Positions 36,265 to 44,970 of a DNA stretch of 64,000 bases are shown here, one piece after another. The notes under the pieces were generated by a model that made no database searches, was not told where the DNA came from, and saw nothing but the letters and a program-made list of their open reading frames with translations. This DNA comes from SG8-40 sp963792855 (lineage in GTDB: Bacteria; Pseudomonadota; Gammaproteobacteria; Burkholderiales; Eutrophovitaceae): positions 1 to 64,000 of the forward strand of contig CAWBXZ010000010.1 of NCBI GenBank assembly GCA_963792855.1, in the 5' to 3' direction. The position numbers and the translations under genes were made by a program. The first letter of the stretch is position 1; every line of letters starts with the position of its first letter.

Positions 36265-36687
36265 ATGCGCTCAAATGAACGATTCACGTTTCCCTGGCTA
36301 GTCGCCGGCTTCTTTGCGATCTGCGCAGTTTTTTCGTCACTACCTGCCGCCGCACAATCATCGGCCATCGAAGGTAGCTGGAAGCTTGTGTCGCGCGTCC
36401 TGCCCGACGGCAAACTCGGATCGTTCTCCGCGCTTGCCGCCTACAGATTGACGGCGGACGAGTACACCGAAAGCAGGCTGTTCAGGGTGTTTGACGACCC
36501 GTCGAGCGGCAAAGGTGTGGATTATGAAACTGTCGGCGCCGTGAGGGCCGAGCCGATGAAACAAACCGGGCAGCAGATCCGTATCAAGGCGCCCTTCGAC
36601 CCGGTAACCTGGATATTTGAAGGCAGCAAGCTGACAGCGATTGCAGCTGGCGGAGAATTCGTCGATAACTGGGCAAGAGTGAAATGA
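36265..36687 (+). CDS. Secreted lipocalin-like protein
   Basis: A 140-residue protein with a signal peptide (FFAICAVFSSLPAAAQ, cleavage near residue 31) and a lipocalin-like start AIEGSWKLVSRVLPDGKLGS, then AAYRLTADEYTESRLFRVF, ending in WARVK. It is related in pattern to the 25169 protein but not a close copy. GGGAGGAG lies 4-5 bases before the ATG. Ligand and role are unknown. Confidence 0.65.
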   Translation: MRSNERFTFPWLVAGFFAICAVFSSLPAAAQSSAIEGSWKLVSRVLPDGKLGSFSALAAYRLTADEYTESRLFRVFDDPSSGKGVDYETVGAVRAEPMKQTGQQIRIKAPFDPVTWIFEGSKLTAIAAGGEFVDNWARVK

Positions 36688-36793
36688 AACCAGCGATCGC
36701 CCGGGCGCCCATTCGAGAGCATTCGTGTGTGAGCGTCAAATTTCCTAACGCCGCGAGGCCCTGAAACAAGGTCCTAGTGACCGGGGAGTAGAT

Positions 36794-37573
36794 ATGACAC
36801 AGCATGATTATCCGACTGCTCGAGGCATCGGTTCGTCTCTCAGTTTGTCGTCATTCGGGTTCAGCTTGAGGGCAATATCGTATCCAGGCCTGCTCTTCAT
36901 TGTTGTGGTAATTCTTACGCTGGCAGGTTGCGCGACTACTTCGAAACCAGTCAAGCAAATCGACCAGCTCGAATCGGTGAGTGAAAATCCGAGAATCCTG
37001 ATCATGGAGCCGGATATCAAGTATTACCTGTTGACGGCGAGCGGTGTCACGGAGCCGCACGCCGAGTGGACCATCTCCGCCAGGCGAAACTTTTCCAACG
37101 CGCTCGAAGCCTATGCGGATGAGCGTGGCACCGATATCGTGACGATTGGTGACAGCGAGCTGCCGGGGGCCGCGGAAGTTGCTTACAGCAAGCTGCATGG
37201 GGCGGTCGGCTATACGGTTCAGGTTAATTACTTCGGCCAGTTGCCCTTGCCAAGCAAGGAAGGCGCGTTCGACTGGGGGCTGGGTCCGGGTGTTGCCGAG
37301 ATTGGTGAAAAATACAATGCCGACTACGCATTGTTCAGCTATTACCGGGACTATCAGGCTTCCGGTGGTCGCGTTGCATTCGCGGTGCTGGCAGCGGTTG
37401 CCGGGGTTGGAGTGTCTACCGGGCATGAGCGAGGTTTTGCGTCGCTGGTCGACCTGAAGAGCGGAGAAATCGTATGGTTCAACGTTATTTATACGACAGC
37501 CGGCGAACTGCGCGACGAGGAAGGTGCCAAGTCCATTGTGGCGACGTTGTTCGCGGGTTTGCCGGGACGGTAG
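36794..37573 (+). CDS. Lipoprotein of unknown function, first gene of a protease operon
   Basis: A 259-residue protein. A long N-terminus leads to a lipoprotein signal (VVILTLAGCATT, Cys near residue 50), so the true start may be a later codon. The mature part has no recognised domain; it contains a glycine-rich hydrophobic segment (FAVLAAVAGVGVSTG) near residue 200 and ends in GEIVWFNVIYTTAGELRDEEG. Four bases separate its stop from the M48 protease ATG, so the pair is co-transcribed. GGGGAG precedes the ATG. Confidence 0.7.
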   Translation: MTQHDYPTARGIGSSLSLSSFGFSLRAISYPGLLFIVVVILTLAGCATTSKPVKQIDQLESVSENPRILIMEPDIKYYLLTASGVTEPHAEWTISARRNFSNALEAYADERGTDIVTIGDSELPGAAEVAYSKLHGAVGYTVQVNYFGQLPLPSKEGAFDWGLGPGVAEIGEKYNADYALFSYYRDYQASGGRVAFAVLAAVAGVGVSTGHERGFASLVDLKSGEIVWFNVIYTTAGELRDEEGAKSIVATLFAGLPGR

Positions 37574-37577
37574 ACCC

Positions 37578-38747
37578 ATGTCGGTTCGGCAAACGTTCAC
37601 GAGCGCCTGTCTGTTGTTGTTCAGCACTATGTTGCTGGCGGAATCCTCCGAGATCGAGCCAAAAATCCCGCCCGGCTACAAGCCGGAGCAAGGCGAGGAT
37701 GAGAAAGGCTTGTGGTTGGAAGTCGACGACTATGAGAAGGCTGTTCGCAGGTCTGCGCTGCTCGTCCACGACAGCGATTTGAACGACTATGTTCGCGATG
37801 CCGCCTGCCGGGTAGCGGGAGACTACTGCGGAGACTTGCGGGTCTACGTGATACGCAATCCGGGTTTCAATGCATCAATGACACCCAACGGAATGATGCA
37901 GGTCTGGACCGGCTTGTTGATGCGCGTATCCAGCGAAGACGAGCTTGCCGCGGTGCTCGGACACGAACTGGCCCACTACACGCAGCTGCACACGCTGGAT
38001 CGATTGCGGCGTGTGAAGGCGTCCTACACAGCTGGCACGCTGGTAGACCTCGGATTGATTGTGTTGGCGGGAGTAAGTCTTCCGGCCGGTCAGATGATGG
38101 CGGCGCTGGATGCGATGTCGTTCAGCCGTGAGCAAGAGGAAGAGGCTGACTTGCTGGGGGCGCAATTCATGGCCAATTCTGACTATGATCCTCACGCGTC
38201 TTACCGCGTGTGGAATATGCTCGTTAAGGAAGAGGAGAAAGCGAGCGCCAAGCGACGGCAACCGGACATATTCAGCAAGACACACCCGAATTCAACCGAC
38301 CGTGCCGCGACGCTCAAGCATTATGTAGACGAGCATTACGGACCGGTCGTGGCAGATCAGAACGGCCGTGCACGTCACGTCGAAATGCTCGATCGCCACT
38401 ACATGCAGCTGATGGAAGATCAGGTCGATACCAATCGCTTTGGCCGTACACAGGCGATGCTGGAAAATCACGCCGAGATCGGTGTAGACATGGGACTGGT
38501 TGATTTCTTCTACGGTGAGATGTACCGGCAACGCGACCAGGAAGGAGATCTGGAAAAGGCAAGAAGCGCCTATCAGAGCGCGATCGCGCGCGGAGATCCT
38601 CCGCCCCAGGCTCACCGGAACCTTGGTTACATGAACCTCAAGGAAGGTGACATCGAGCAGGCCAGACATAACTTCAATCAGTATTTGAGCCTGGCACCCG
38701 ATGCCACGGACCGCGAGATGATCCTGTTCTATCTGGAGGGAGACTGA
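37578..38747 (+). CDS. Periplasmic M48-family metalloprotease with TPR-like tail
   Basis: A 389-residue exported zinc protease. A signal peptide (LLLFSTMLLAES) is followed by the M48 domain with HELAHYTQLH near residue 131 and the third ligand Glu in QEEEADLLGAQFM near 190; the region THPNSTDRAATL is typical of the BepA/LoiP group that degrades misfolded outer-membrane proteins. The last ~70 residues form TPR-like repeats (KARSAYQSAIARGDPPPQAHRNLG...DIEQARHNFNQYL). It lies between two lipoprotein genes with gaps of 4 and 1 bases, so all three probably act together in the envelope. Confidence 0.85.
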   Translation: MSVRQTFTSACLLLFSTMLLAESSEIEPKIPPGYKPEQGEDEKGLWLEVDDYEKAVRRSALLVHDSDLNDYVRDAACRVAGDYCGDLRVYVIRNPGFNASMTPNGMMQVWTGLLMRVSSEDELAAVLGHELAHYTQLHTLDRLRRVKASYTAGTLVDLGLIVLAGVSLPAGQMMAALDAMSFSREQEEEADLLGAQFMANSDYDPHASYRVWNMLVKEEEKASAKRRQPDIFSKTHPNSTDRAATLKHYVDEHYGPVVADQNGRARHVEMLDRHYMQLMEDQVDTNRFGRTQAMLENHAEIGVDMGLVDFFYGEMYRQRDQEGDLEKARSAYQSAIARGDPPPQAHRNLGYMNLKEGDIEQARHNFNQYLSLAPDATDREMILFYLEGD

Positions 38748-38748
38748 T

Positions 38749-39336
38749 ATGAGTGCCAGAGTCATTGTTGCAGTGCTTGCTACCGTGCTCGTCAGCGGGT
38801 GCACTGCCTTTTCGGCTGTCAAACCCGGGACGGTGCAGGTTGGCGCGCTGCATGTGGATCCTTCGCTGACATGGAACGCCGCTCCCAACCTCGGCGGGGG
38901 ATACACCAATCGTGCAACGCAGGTCTGGACGCAGGATGGATTGTTGCTGAACCGGATCATCATTGTTCCAGGTGTCGCCGAAGGTGAACCAATCTTCAGA
39001 CAGACTCACAAGTCGCAGGCGTTTCCGGTATTCGAAGCAGACATGCTGGCAAATGAGATCGAGGAATTGGTGGAATCGTCCATCGTCAAATCCTTCGGCG
39101 AGGGCGATGTTTCGGTGCAAACGAAAAACCTGCGGCCGAACCGGTTCGGGGCCAATCGGGGTTTCATGTTTGATATGGAGGTGGCTGTGTCTGACGGACC
39201 GGACTATCGCGGCCTGACCGGAGCCTTCATTCACGAGAAGCAGCTTTATTTGCTTATGTACTTCGGTGCCGAGCCGTACTACTACGAAAAACGTCTCGAC
39301 GAGGCTGAAGCGCTGATCAAGAGCGCGAGAATCTAG
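38749..39336 (+). CDS. Lipoprotein of unknown function, third gene of the protease operon
   Basis: A 195-residue protein with lipoprotein signal LATVLVSGCTAF (Cys18). The mature part includes WNAAPNLGGGYTNRATQVWTQDGLLLNRI and ends in a short helical tail. I do not recognise a domain. Its ATG lies one base after the stop of the M48 protease gene, and GGGAG precedes it, so it belongs to the same operon. The Trp/Tyr-rich pattern may suit outer-membrane anchoring, but no role is established. Confidence 0.7.
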   Translation: MSARVIVAVLATVLVSGCTAFSAVKPGTVQVGALHVDPSLTWNAAPNLGGGYTNRATQVWTQDGLLLNRIIIVPGVAEGEPIFRQTHKSQAFPVFEADMLANEIEELVESSIVKSFGEGDVSVQTKNLRPNRFGANRGFMFDMEVAVSDGPDYRGLTGAFIHEKQLYLLMYFGAEPYYYEKRLDEAEALIKSARI

Positions 39337-39567
39337 CTGGCGGTGTGCCGGGGACAACCCCGACGTTTCCCCGCAGTTTTCTGTTGTTTAACAACCGCCG
39401 GACTGTCAAGAGGGTATCTGACCCTGTCGTTTTAGTCTGTCGCTGTCTGGTCAGTCAGTCGGCACCAATGGGAGAGTAGGGTCAGGTCTAGCAATGTAGC
39501 ATCGGCCTTCCGGCGAAGCGGTCAGGAGAAAAGGGGCCGCCCGCTTAAGCGCTGCGATTGCTGCCGA
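39337..39567. repeat. Repeat block: TTGCAAT-type plus REP-like element
   Basis: GTCAGGTCTAGCAATGTAGC (39481-39500) and AAAAGGGGCCGCCCGCTTAA (39529-39548) form a composite that recurs at 42019-42086. Together with the following pseudogene, bases 39480-39819 are a direct copy of 42019-42358. Bases 39337-39479 show no gene. Confidence 0.65.
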
Positions 39568-39819
39568 TCATTTTTCCGGTGTTTGATCGGCTGACCACTC
39601 GAAGCGCGAGCGCGCTGCAAGCTCCTCAACTGAAGCCAGCCCGACGTAGCGGCGGCCGTTGATGATCCAGGTCGGATAGTCCTTCACTTCGTTCGCGACG
39701 CAAGTGAAATTCATCGGACCGGTGCGTCCGTCCGGAGTGCACTCCACGTAGGGCAATCGATAGGCGGAAGAGCCGAACATTTCCTTCTGCTTCTGGCAGG
39801 TGGGGCACCAGTACGCGCC
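39568..39819 (-). pseudogene. Duplicated 3' fragment of the VKOR-thioredoxin gene
   Basis: Codes for the last ~80 residues of the VKOR/thioredoxin-like protein at 42107-43058, from YWCPTCQKQK to SADQTPEK. It matches that gene at a constant offset of 2539 bases (39480-39819 against 42019-42358) with roughly 95% identity by eye. Homology stops just upstream of the CPTC motif, so the membrane part is missing and no start remains. The copied block includes the repeat composite downstream of the gene. Confidence 0.87.
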
Positions 39820-40122
39820 CGTTGTGCTCGCCGATCTGCCGTCTGGTTACGGTATGCAGGTTTGCGGGTGCTGGGGGGGCGAACCCTGCACCATTTGCTG
39901 CTGAGCCAAAGTGTGCGAGCGGCAGGGCAGTGTAAGGATAAGCGTATGTACCGGTTTCTGTGCACCAAGCCATCCAGTTTACGCATACGTTGTCCAGTAG
40001 GTGCTCTGTCGGTCGCACAGTTCGGGCCGAGACCGGGATAATATACTTCGCTCGAACAGAATGAGGTCAGCGCCCTGCCGGCAGGTACGAACGTTGACCC
40101 ACAGCATCCGGAGAGGACCTTG

Positions 40123-41976
40123 ATGTTTCGCAACCACATTTCGATCCTCGTTGCATCCGCCGCCCTCGTGGCCGCATGCAGCGGCGAGCAGCAGGACCAG
40201 CCGTCCGTTGGGGTCGAATTTCCGCGACCTTCGCCTGCTGCCGAATCCATCGCGATCAACCCGCTGCGCGATGCGTATTACGGCGAGACCCACGTGCATA
40301 CCTCGTTTTCCCTGGATGCGTACATCGGCGGGACGCGCATGACGCACGACGATGCGTATCGGTTTGCGAAAGGCGAGACCGTGACGGTTGAAGGGCAAGA
40401 CTTTCAACGGCGACGCCCGCTCGATTTTGTCGCGATCTCCGATCATGCGGAGTACATCGGCGAAATGTACTCGACGATGTTCCAAGGCGCGCCGGGACAC
40501 GACCAGGAGTTGCTGGAACAGCTTCGCACAATGACGGATATCAAGGCGCGCCAGGAGTGGTTTCTCAGGTACGTCGTTGCTTCGAATCGCAGCACGAAAC
40601 CGCAGCATCCACCATTTTTCGCCGGAGAGGACACTGTACGCATGGCGTGGCAACGCATCATCGAGCAGGCCGAAGCGCACAATGACCCTGGCCGATTCAC
40701 CACGTTGATTGCCTTCGAATGGAGTGGGGCGCCCAACGGCGGAAATTTGCATCGGAACGTCATCTTTCGGGATGCAAACGTCCCCGCTTTGCCGGTTAGC
40801 TACATCGACATCAACCGCGAAGATAGCCTATGGGAATGGATGCGCGTGCAGGAAGCGAACGGCAGCAAGGTGCTGGCTATCCCGCACAACTCGAACGCGT
40901 CGAAGCAAATGATGTTCGCCGATGTCGATTCGAACGGCGATCCGATCGACCGGGAGTACGCGCAGACCCGGCAGCAGTTCGAGCCGTTAATCGAGATGAT
41001 GCAGATCAAGGGAAACTCGGAGGTCCATCGCAAGTTCTGGTCCGACGACGGTTTCGCCGATTTCGAGAACGCGGATTCCATCCAGAAGAACTCCGGGCGC
41101 ACTTTCCGGAAGCGCGATTTCGTTCGCGAGGGACTGAAACTGGGTGTGGCCAAATCGCGGGACCTTGGCGCGAATCCGTTCAAGTACGGATTCATCGGAG
41201 GCACGGACAATCACAACGGCCTGCCATCCGCCGTTGCCGAGGACGCATTCGTCGGCGGACACGGGCCGGAGGACGGTACCGTCGAGCGCCGCCGCACCGG
41301 CAGTGTCGCCGGCTGGATCGACGGCAAGGACCTGTCGATCGGCTCGCTCGCCGCGGTCTGGGCAACCGGGAACACGCGTGCGGCAATTTGGGACGCGATG
41401 AAACGGCGCGAGACATTCGCGACGAGCGGACCGAGGATCTCGGTTCGCTTCTTCGGCGGTGTGGATTTAAAAGGCGAGCCGTCCGACCCGGCGGCGCTGG
41501 TCGAGAGCGGCTATGCGCTCGGCGTTCCCATGGGCGGCGACCTGGAGTCAGGCAGTGCCGCACCGACTTTCACCGTGTATGCAATGAAGGACCCCGATGG
41601 CGCAAATCTCGACCGGATCCAGATCGTCAAGGGTTGGGCGGATGCCAGCGGCGAGGTCTACGAGCGCATCATCGACGTAGTATGGTCGGGCAATCGACAG
41701 CCGGACAATGGAAAGTTGTCACCGGTAGGAAATACGGTCGACCTCAAGACTGCGCGCTACGAGAATTCAATTGGCGCCGCGACGCTGATCGGAAGCTGGA
41801 AGGACGACGACTTCGATCCAGGGCAGCACGCGTTCTACTACGCGCGCGTGCTCGAAATACCGACGCCGCGTTGGTCGACTTATGACGCGGTACGCAGCAA
41901 CCTGCCCCTGCTCGAAGACGTGCCAGCGACGATACAGGAGCGTGCGTGGACGTCGCCCATCTGGTTTACACCCTGA
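40123..41976 (+). CDS. DUF3604 family lipoprotein (PHP-like predicted hydrolase)
   Basis: A 617-residue exported protein of the DUF3604 family. It has a lipoprotein signal (ASAALVAACSGE, Cys19). The segment YYGETHVHTSFSLDAYIGG near residue 50 has the His-x-His start of PHP-type metal sites, DFVAISDHAEYIGE near 100 gives the second set, and FIGGTDNHNGLP near 360 a further Asp/His pair, consistent with a metal-dependent hydrolase. The substrate is not known. The ATG at 40123 has GGAGAGG 5 bases upstream. It is bracketed by the VKOR-thioredoxin gene and a copy of its 3' end, on the opposite strand to both. Confidence 0.88.
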   Translation: MFRNHISILVASAALVAACSGEQQDQPSVGVEFPRPSPAAESIAINPLRDAYYGETHVHTSFSLDAYIGGTRMTHDDAYRFAKGETVTVEGQDFQRRRPLDFVAISDHAEYIGEMYSTMFQGAPGHDQELLEQLRTMTDIKARQEWFLRYVVASNRSTKPQHPPFFAGEDTVRMAWQRIIEQAEAHNDPGRFTTLIAFEWSGAPNGGNLHRNVIFRDANVPALPVSYIDINREDSLWEWMRVQEANGSKVLAIPHNSNASKQMMFADVDSNGDPIDREYAQTRQQFEPLIEMMQIKGNSEVHRKFWSDDGFADFENADSIQKNSGRTFRKRDFVREGLKLGVAKSRDLGANPFKYGFIGGTDNHNGLPSAVAEDAFVGGHGPEDGTVERRRTGSVAGWIDGKDLSIGSLAAVWATGNTRAAIWDAMKRRETFATSGPRISVRFFGGVDLKGEPSDPAALVESGYALGVPMGGDLESGSAAPTFTVYAMKDPDGANLDRIQIVKGWADASGEVYERIIDVVWSGNRQPDNGKLSPVGNTVDLKTARYENSIGAATLIGSWKDDDFDPGQHAFYYARVLEIPTPRWSTYDAVRSNLPLLEDVPATIQERAWTSPIWFTP

Positions 41977-42018
41977 TGCCGTTTTCCTTGTATTGAGGTA
42001 ATGCGTGGAAAGATATTG

Positions 42019-42086
42019 GGGCAGGTCTTGCAATGTAGCATCGGCTTTCCGGCAAAGCCGTCAGGAGAAAAGGGGCCGCCCCTTAA
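42019..42086. repeat. Repeat composite after the VKOR-thioredoxin gene
   Basis: GGCAGGTCTTGCAATGTAGC is followed by AAAAGGGGCCGCCCCTTAAG, a perfect palindrome core (GGGGC..GCCCC). It lies between the DUF3604 stop and the 3' end of the VKOR gene and is the better-preserved partner of the block at 39480-39548. Confidence 0.7.
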
Positions 42087-42106
42087 GCGCATGCGATTGC
42101 TGCCGA

Positions 42107-43058
42107 TCATTTTTCCGGTGTTTGATCGGCTGACCAATCGAAGCGCGAGCGCGCTGCAAGCTCCTCAACTGAAGCCAGCCCGACAAAGCGGCGGCCGTTG
42201 ATAATCCACGTCGGATAGTCCTTCACTTCGTTTGCGACGCAGGTGAAATTCATCGGCCCGGTGCGCCCGTCCGGAGTGCACTCCACGTAGGGCAATCGAT
42301 AGGCGGAAGAGCCGAACATTTCCTTCTGCTTCTGGCAGGTGGGGCACCAGTACGCGCCATAAAATCGTGCTTCGGAATCGCGCAGATGGGTGGCGAGCGC
42401 TTTCAGGTACGGCTTTTCGGGGCCCGCGGCAGGGTGGAAGAAGCCGCTGAAATGCATGAACAACAAGGCCACGACCAGGACGGCTGAACCCACAGGCACC
42501 GGCAACGATTTCGCCCATGCGTGCTGCGGCATGTGGGCGGGCCTGCGCACCAGCAGCAGCACCAGCAGCGAAGTTCATGATTCCGAAAGAAATCAGGCAG
42601 TAGGTGCAGGTCGCTTCGATGGAGAAAATCGAGACGGCGGTGAGATACCAGCTGACGGCGGTGCCAATGCTGGCGACGGTCAATGCCATTTGCCAGGAGC
42701 TCGGGCGCGAGCGCATGCGCCACACGAGCCGCCCGAGCAGCGCGTAAGTCACAAACCCCCAGAACGCGATCGGCACGCCGAGCAAAACGGACCAGCGGCT
42801 TTGCTGCACCAGATCGCACTCGGAGTCCGCGCCGCAGAATGCAGGGCGTTCGCCAAACCACGCGACGAAGGTCAGGTAGGCGGTCAACAAGCTTCCGGCA
42901 AGGATAAGCCCGAGCAGCCACTTGTCGAGCGCATGCGGACTGCGCCCGTGGGTGGACCCGGCGCGGTTCTCCGCTACCCGTGTTTCGGCGCGATGGCCCG
43001 CCCCCGAGGTCTTGTCCCCGGACGCATGTTTGCCAGATCGGCGTTTCTTTTTCGACAT
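42107..43058 (-). pseudogene. Vitamin K epoxide reductase (VKOR)-thioredoxin fusion, one frameshift
   Basis: A membrane disulfide-forming system in one chain, about 316 residues if the frame is restored. The N-terminal part has four or five membrane segments with the VKOR cysteines FCGADSECDL and ATCTYCLISFG; a last segment (AVLVVALLFMHFSGFF) leads to a thioredoxin-like domain with YWCPTCQKQ. The frame shifts by one in a GCTGCTGGTGCTGCTGCTGG tract near 42545-42570, a slippage-prone run: the upstream frame continues out of phase while the downstream frame is open from 42562. This may be a sequencing error or phase variation. The protein would act in the periplasm, replacing DsbB/DsbA. Its 3' end is duplicated at 39568-39819. 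Confidence 0.82.
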
Positions 43059-43146
43059 ATTCGTGCGGAATGGTAAACGATTATGAGGTACCGGGATCAG
43101 AATGGTTTAACGAGGCCCGCCTGCTTGTTCCCTTCCTTGGGCACGG

Positions 43147-43932
43147 TTACCGGTCATCGGACGGCAACGGTTCTCGGGCCATGCTCAACCAGCATTCGGC
43201 GATCACTTCGCTCCAGCGCTGTGCCGCGTCCTGATCCCGCAGCGTGTCCTGACGAATCTCGAGCATGATAGACGGGAGCTGCCGCGTCTCGCCGTGCACC
43301 GGTAAAGTGTAGTCAACGTGCTGTTCAATTTCATAGGGCTGGTTGTCGCCTACCGGTTCCGTCAACTTCCCGCGCAATGCTGCCAGCCATTTTGCAGCCC
43401 AGCCTGTATCGAGCCGGTAGCACACGCCAACAGGCCATGGCCGCTCGAACCCTGCAAGTGAAGGTGTGAAGCTGTGAATGCTGAGCAGACGGGTTGGCTG
43501 CGTGTCGCGAGCATCCAGCAACCGGCCAATGGCATCGTGATAGGGGTCAAACAGACTGCTTCGGCGCAGTTGTGCATCCTCTGCGCTCAGCGTGGCGTTA
43601 CCGGGTATGGCTGTGCCGTCGCTTGTGGCAGCGATGGAGCCAGCAGCGCTCGGAGCGCGGTTGCAATCGATCACCAGCCGGGAATAGTTGCTCAGCAGCA
43701 ACGGCGCATCGAGACGGGCGGACAGCGCCCTGGCCAGCAAGGCCGCGCCCGGGTCCCAGCCAATGTGACTGTCCAGTTGTTCGTCACTGAGCCCGAGTTT
43801 GTTCAGGCAGGCAGGCACGCGATTGCTTGCGTGATCGCACAACAACACCAGTTCGCTGCGGCCTTCGGGATTGATCAGTTCGAAAGGGTCCGGCTCGCCT
43901 TCTCCCTGCAACGTGTTCAAGGCATTGCTCAC
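43147..43932 (-). CDS. N-formylglutamate amidohydrolase family protein
   Basis: A 261-residue protein of the FGase (PF05013) family, which hydrolyses N-formylglutamate or similar N-acyl amides. Family residues include LVLLCDHASNRVP near residue 30, HIGWDPGAALLARALS near 58, SRLVIDCNR near 85, LLSIHSFTPS near 145 and MLEIRQDTL near 220, giving the expected His/Asp/Glu metal set. No histidine-degradation genes are adjacent, so the physiological substrate is unclear. Its start overlaps the stop of the upstream transglutaminase-like gene by 4 bases (ATGA), so the two form an operon. Confidence 0.88.
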   Translation of the reverse strand: MSNALNTLQGEGEPDPFELINPEGRSELVLLCDHASNRVPACLNKLGLSDEQLDSHIGWDPGAALLARALSARLDAPLLLSNYSRLVIDCNRAPSAAGSIAATSDGTAIPGNATLSAEDAQLRRSSLFDPYHDAIGRLLDARDTQPTRLLSIHSFTPSLAGFERPWPVGVCYRLDTGWAAKWLAALRGKLTEPVGDNQPYEIEQHVDYTLPVHGETRQLPSIMLEIRQDTLRDQDAAQRWSEVIAECWLSMAREPLPSDDR

Positions 43933-44741
43933 TCTTCAGGGACTTTGTCGGCGCGCACCAGAAAACTTTTCAGCAGCGTTTCGCCAAAGCTGTTGCTCAG
44001 GGATACATCGGCGGCATCGCGGCCGTGAGCCATCTTGATGCGACCGATCAGACGCTTGTTATTGCGGGGGTCGAAAGTGTGCCACTTGCCGTCGAGGAAC
44101 GCTTCGAACCAGGCAGCAAAATCCATCTCGCCGTGGGGCGGCGGCGTACCAATATCACTCAGGTAGCCGCTGCAATAGCGGGCCGGGATATTCATGGCGC
44201 GGCAAAAAGTCACCGCCAGATGCGTATAGTCGCGGCACACGCCGGCCTTGCCCTTGTACACTTGTGATGCCGTCATGGTGTTGCGCGCGTGTTCATAACC
44301 GAAGGTAATGTGGTTGTGCACGAAATCGCAGATGGCCTGCACCCGTTGCCAGCCGGTGGCGCCGTGACCGAACAAACGCCAGGCCTCGTTGGCGAGAAGG
44401 TCGGTCTCGCAGTAACGACTGCCTAACAAATAGACCAGAGTGTCATCGGGCAGCGCTTCGATAGGATGTTGCTGGGCCTCAGGTAAAAATGGGTCGGGTT
44501 CGCCGGAGTCATAAATCAGCGCATCGTTGGAGATCATGGTATCGCCAGGGGGCAAAGTGATACGGGTCACCCAGTTTCCATACAGGTCGCGATAGCCACT
44601 CAGTGGTAACGGCGGATCCGTTCTGATCTGATCCGGGGTCAGCAGAAAAGAGGCGCGGGAAGAATGGACATTCAAGGTCAGAATGGTCGGGGTAGGTTGG
44701 GTGCAGCTATAAACCATCTCATAGCCGATACGCATTTTCAT
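43929..44741 (-). CDS. Transglutaminase-like family protein
   Basis: A 270-residue cytoplasmic protein: an N-terminal beta domain (YSCTQPTPTILTLNVH) and a transglutaminase-like core with the catalytic Cys in AGVCRDYTHLAVTFCR near residue 160 and the Asp in FDPRNN near 228. The usual catalytic His (HAW) is replaced by DFAAWFEAF; relatives in this bacterial subgroup, as far as I recall, often have SAW here, so it may be a subgroup trait, not a mutation. GGAG precedes the ATG by 9 bases. The stop overlaps the amidohydrolase start. The pair may act on peptide or amide bonds. Confidence 0.82.
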   Translation of the reverse strand: MKMRIGYEMVYSCTQPTPTILTLNVHSSRASFLLTPDQIRTDPPLPLSGYRDLYGNWVTRITLPPGDTMISNDALIYDSGEPDPFLPEAQQHPIEALPDDTLVYLLGSRYCETDLLANEAWRLFGHGATGWQRVQAICDFVHNHITFGYEHARNTMTASQVYKGKAGVCRDYTHLAVTFCRAMNIPARYCSGYLSDIGTPPPHGEMDFAAWFEAFLDGKWHTFDPRNNKRLIGRIKMAHGRDAADVSLSNSFGETLLKSFLVRADKVPEE

Positions 44742-44970
44742 TACACTTCTCCAAGGGGAACAGGCATTGTGAAGACAAACGGGAGTAGAGTCGATTGATT
44801 CAGCCCATTTGTTGATTCGGCACCGGCGCTATTTGCCGGAACAGATGCGGTCGAACCGTTCACGTCGGTTCGCCGATTTGCCATTGAGTCGGACCAGAGC
44901 GCTGGTTAAGCCCGTGTCCTGATCGCTGATTTGAAAGTTGGGATTCAGGGAAAAAGCCAGGAACTTCTCA

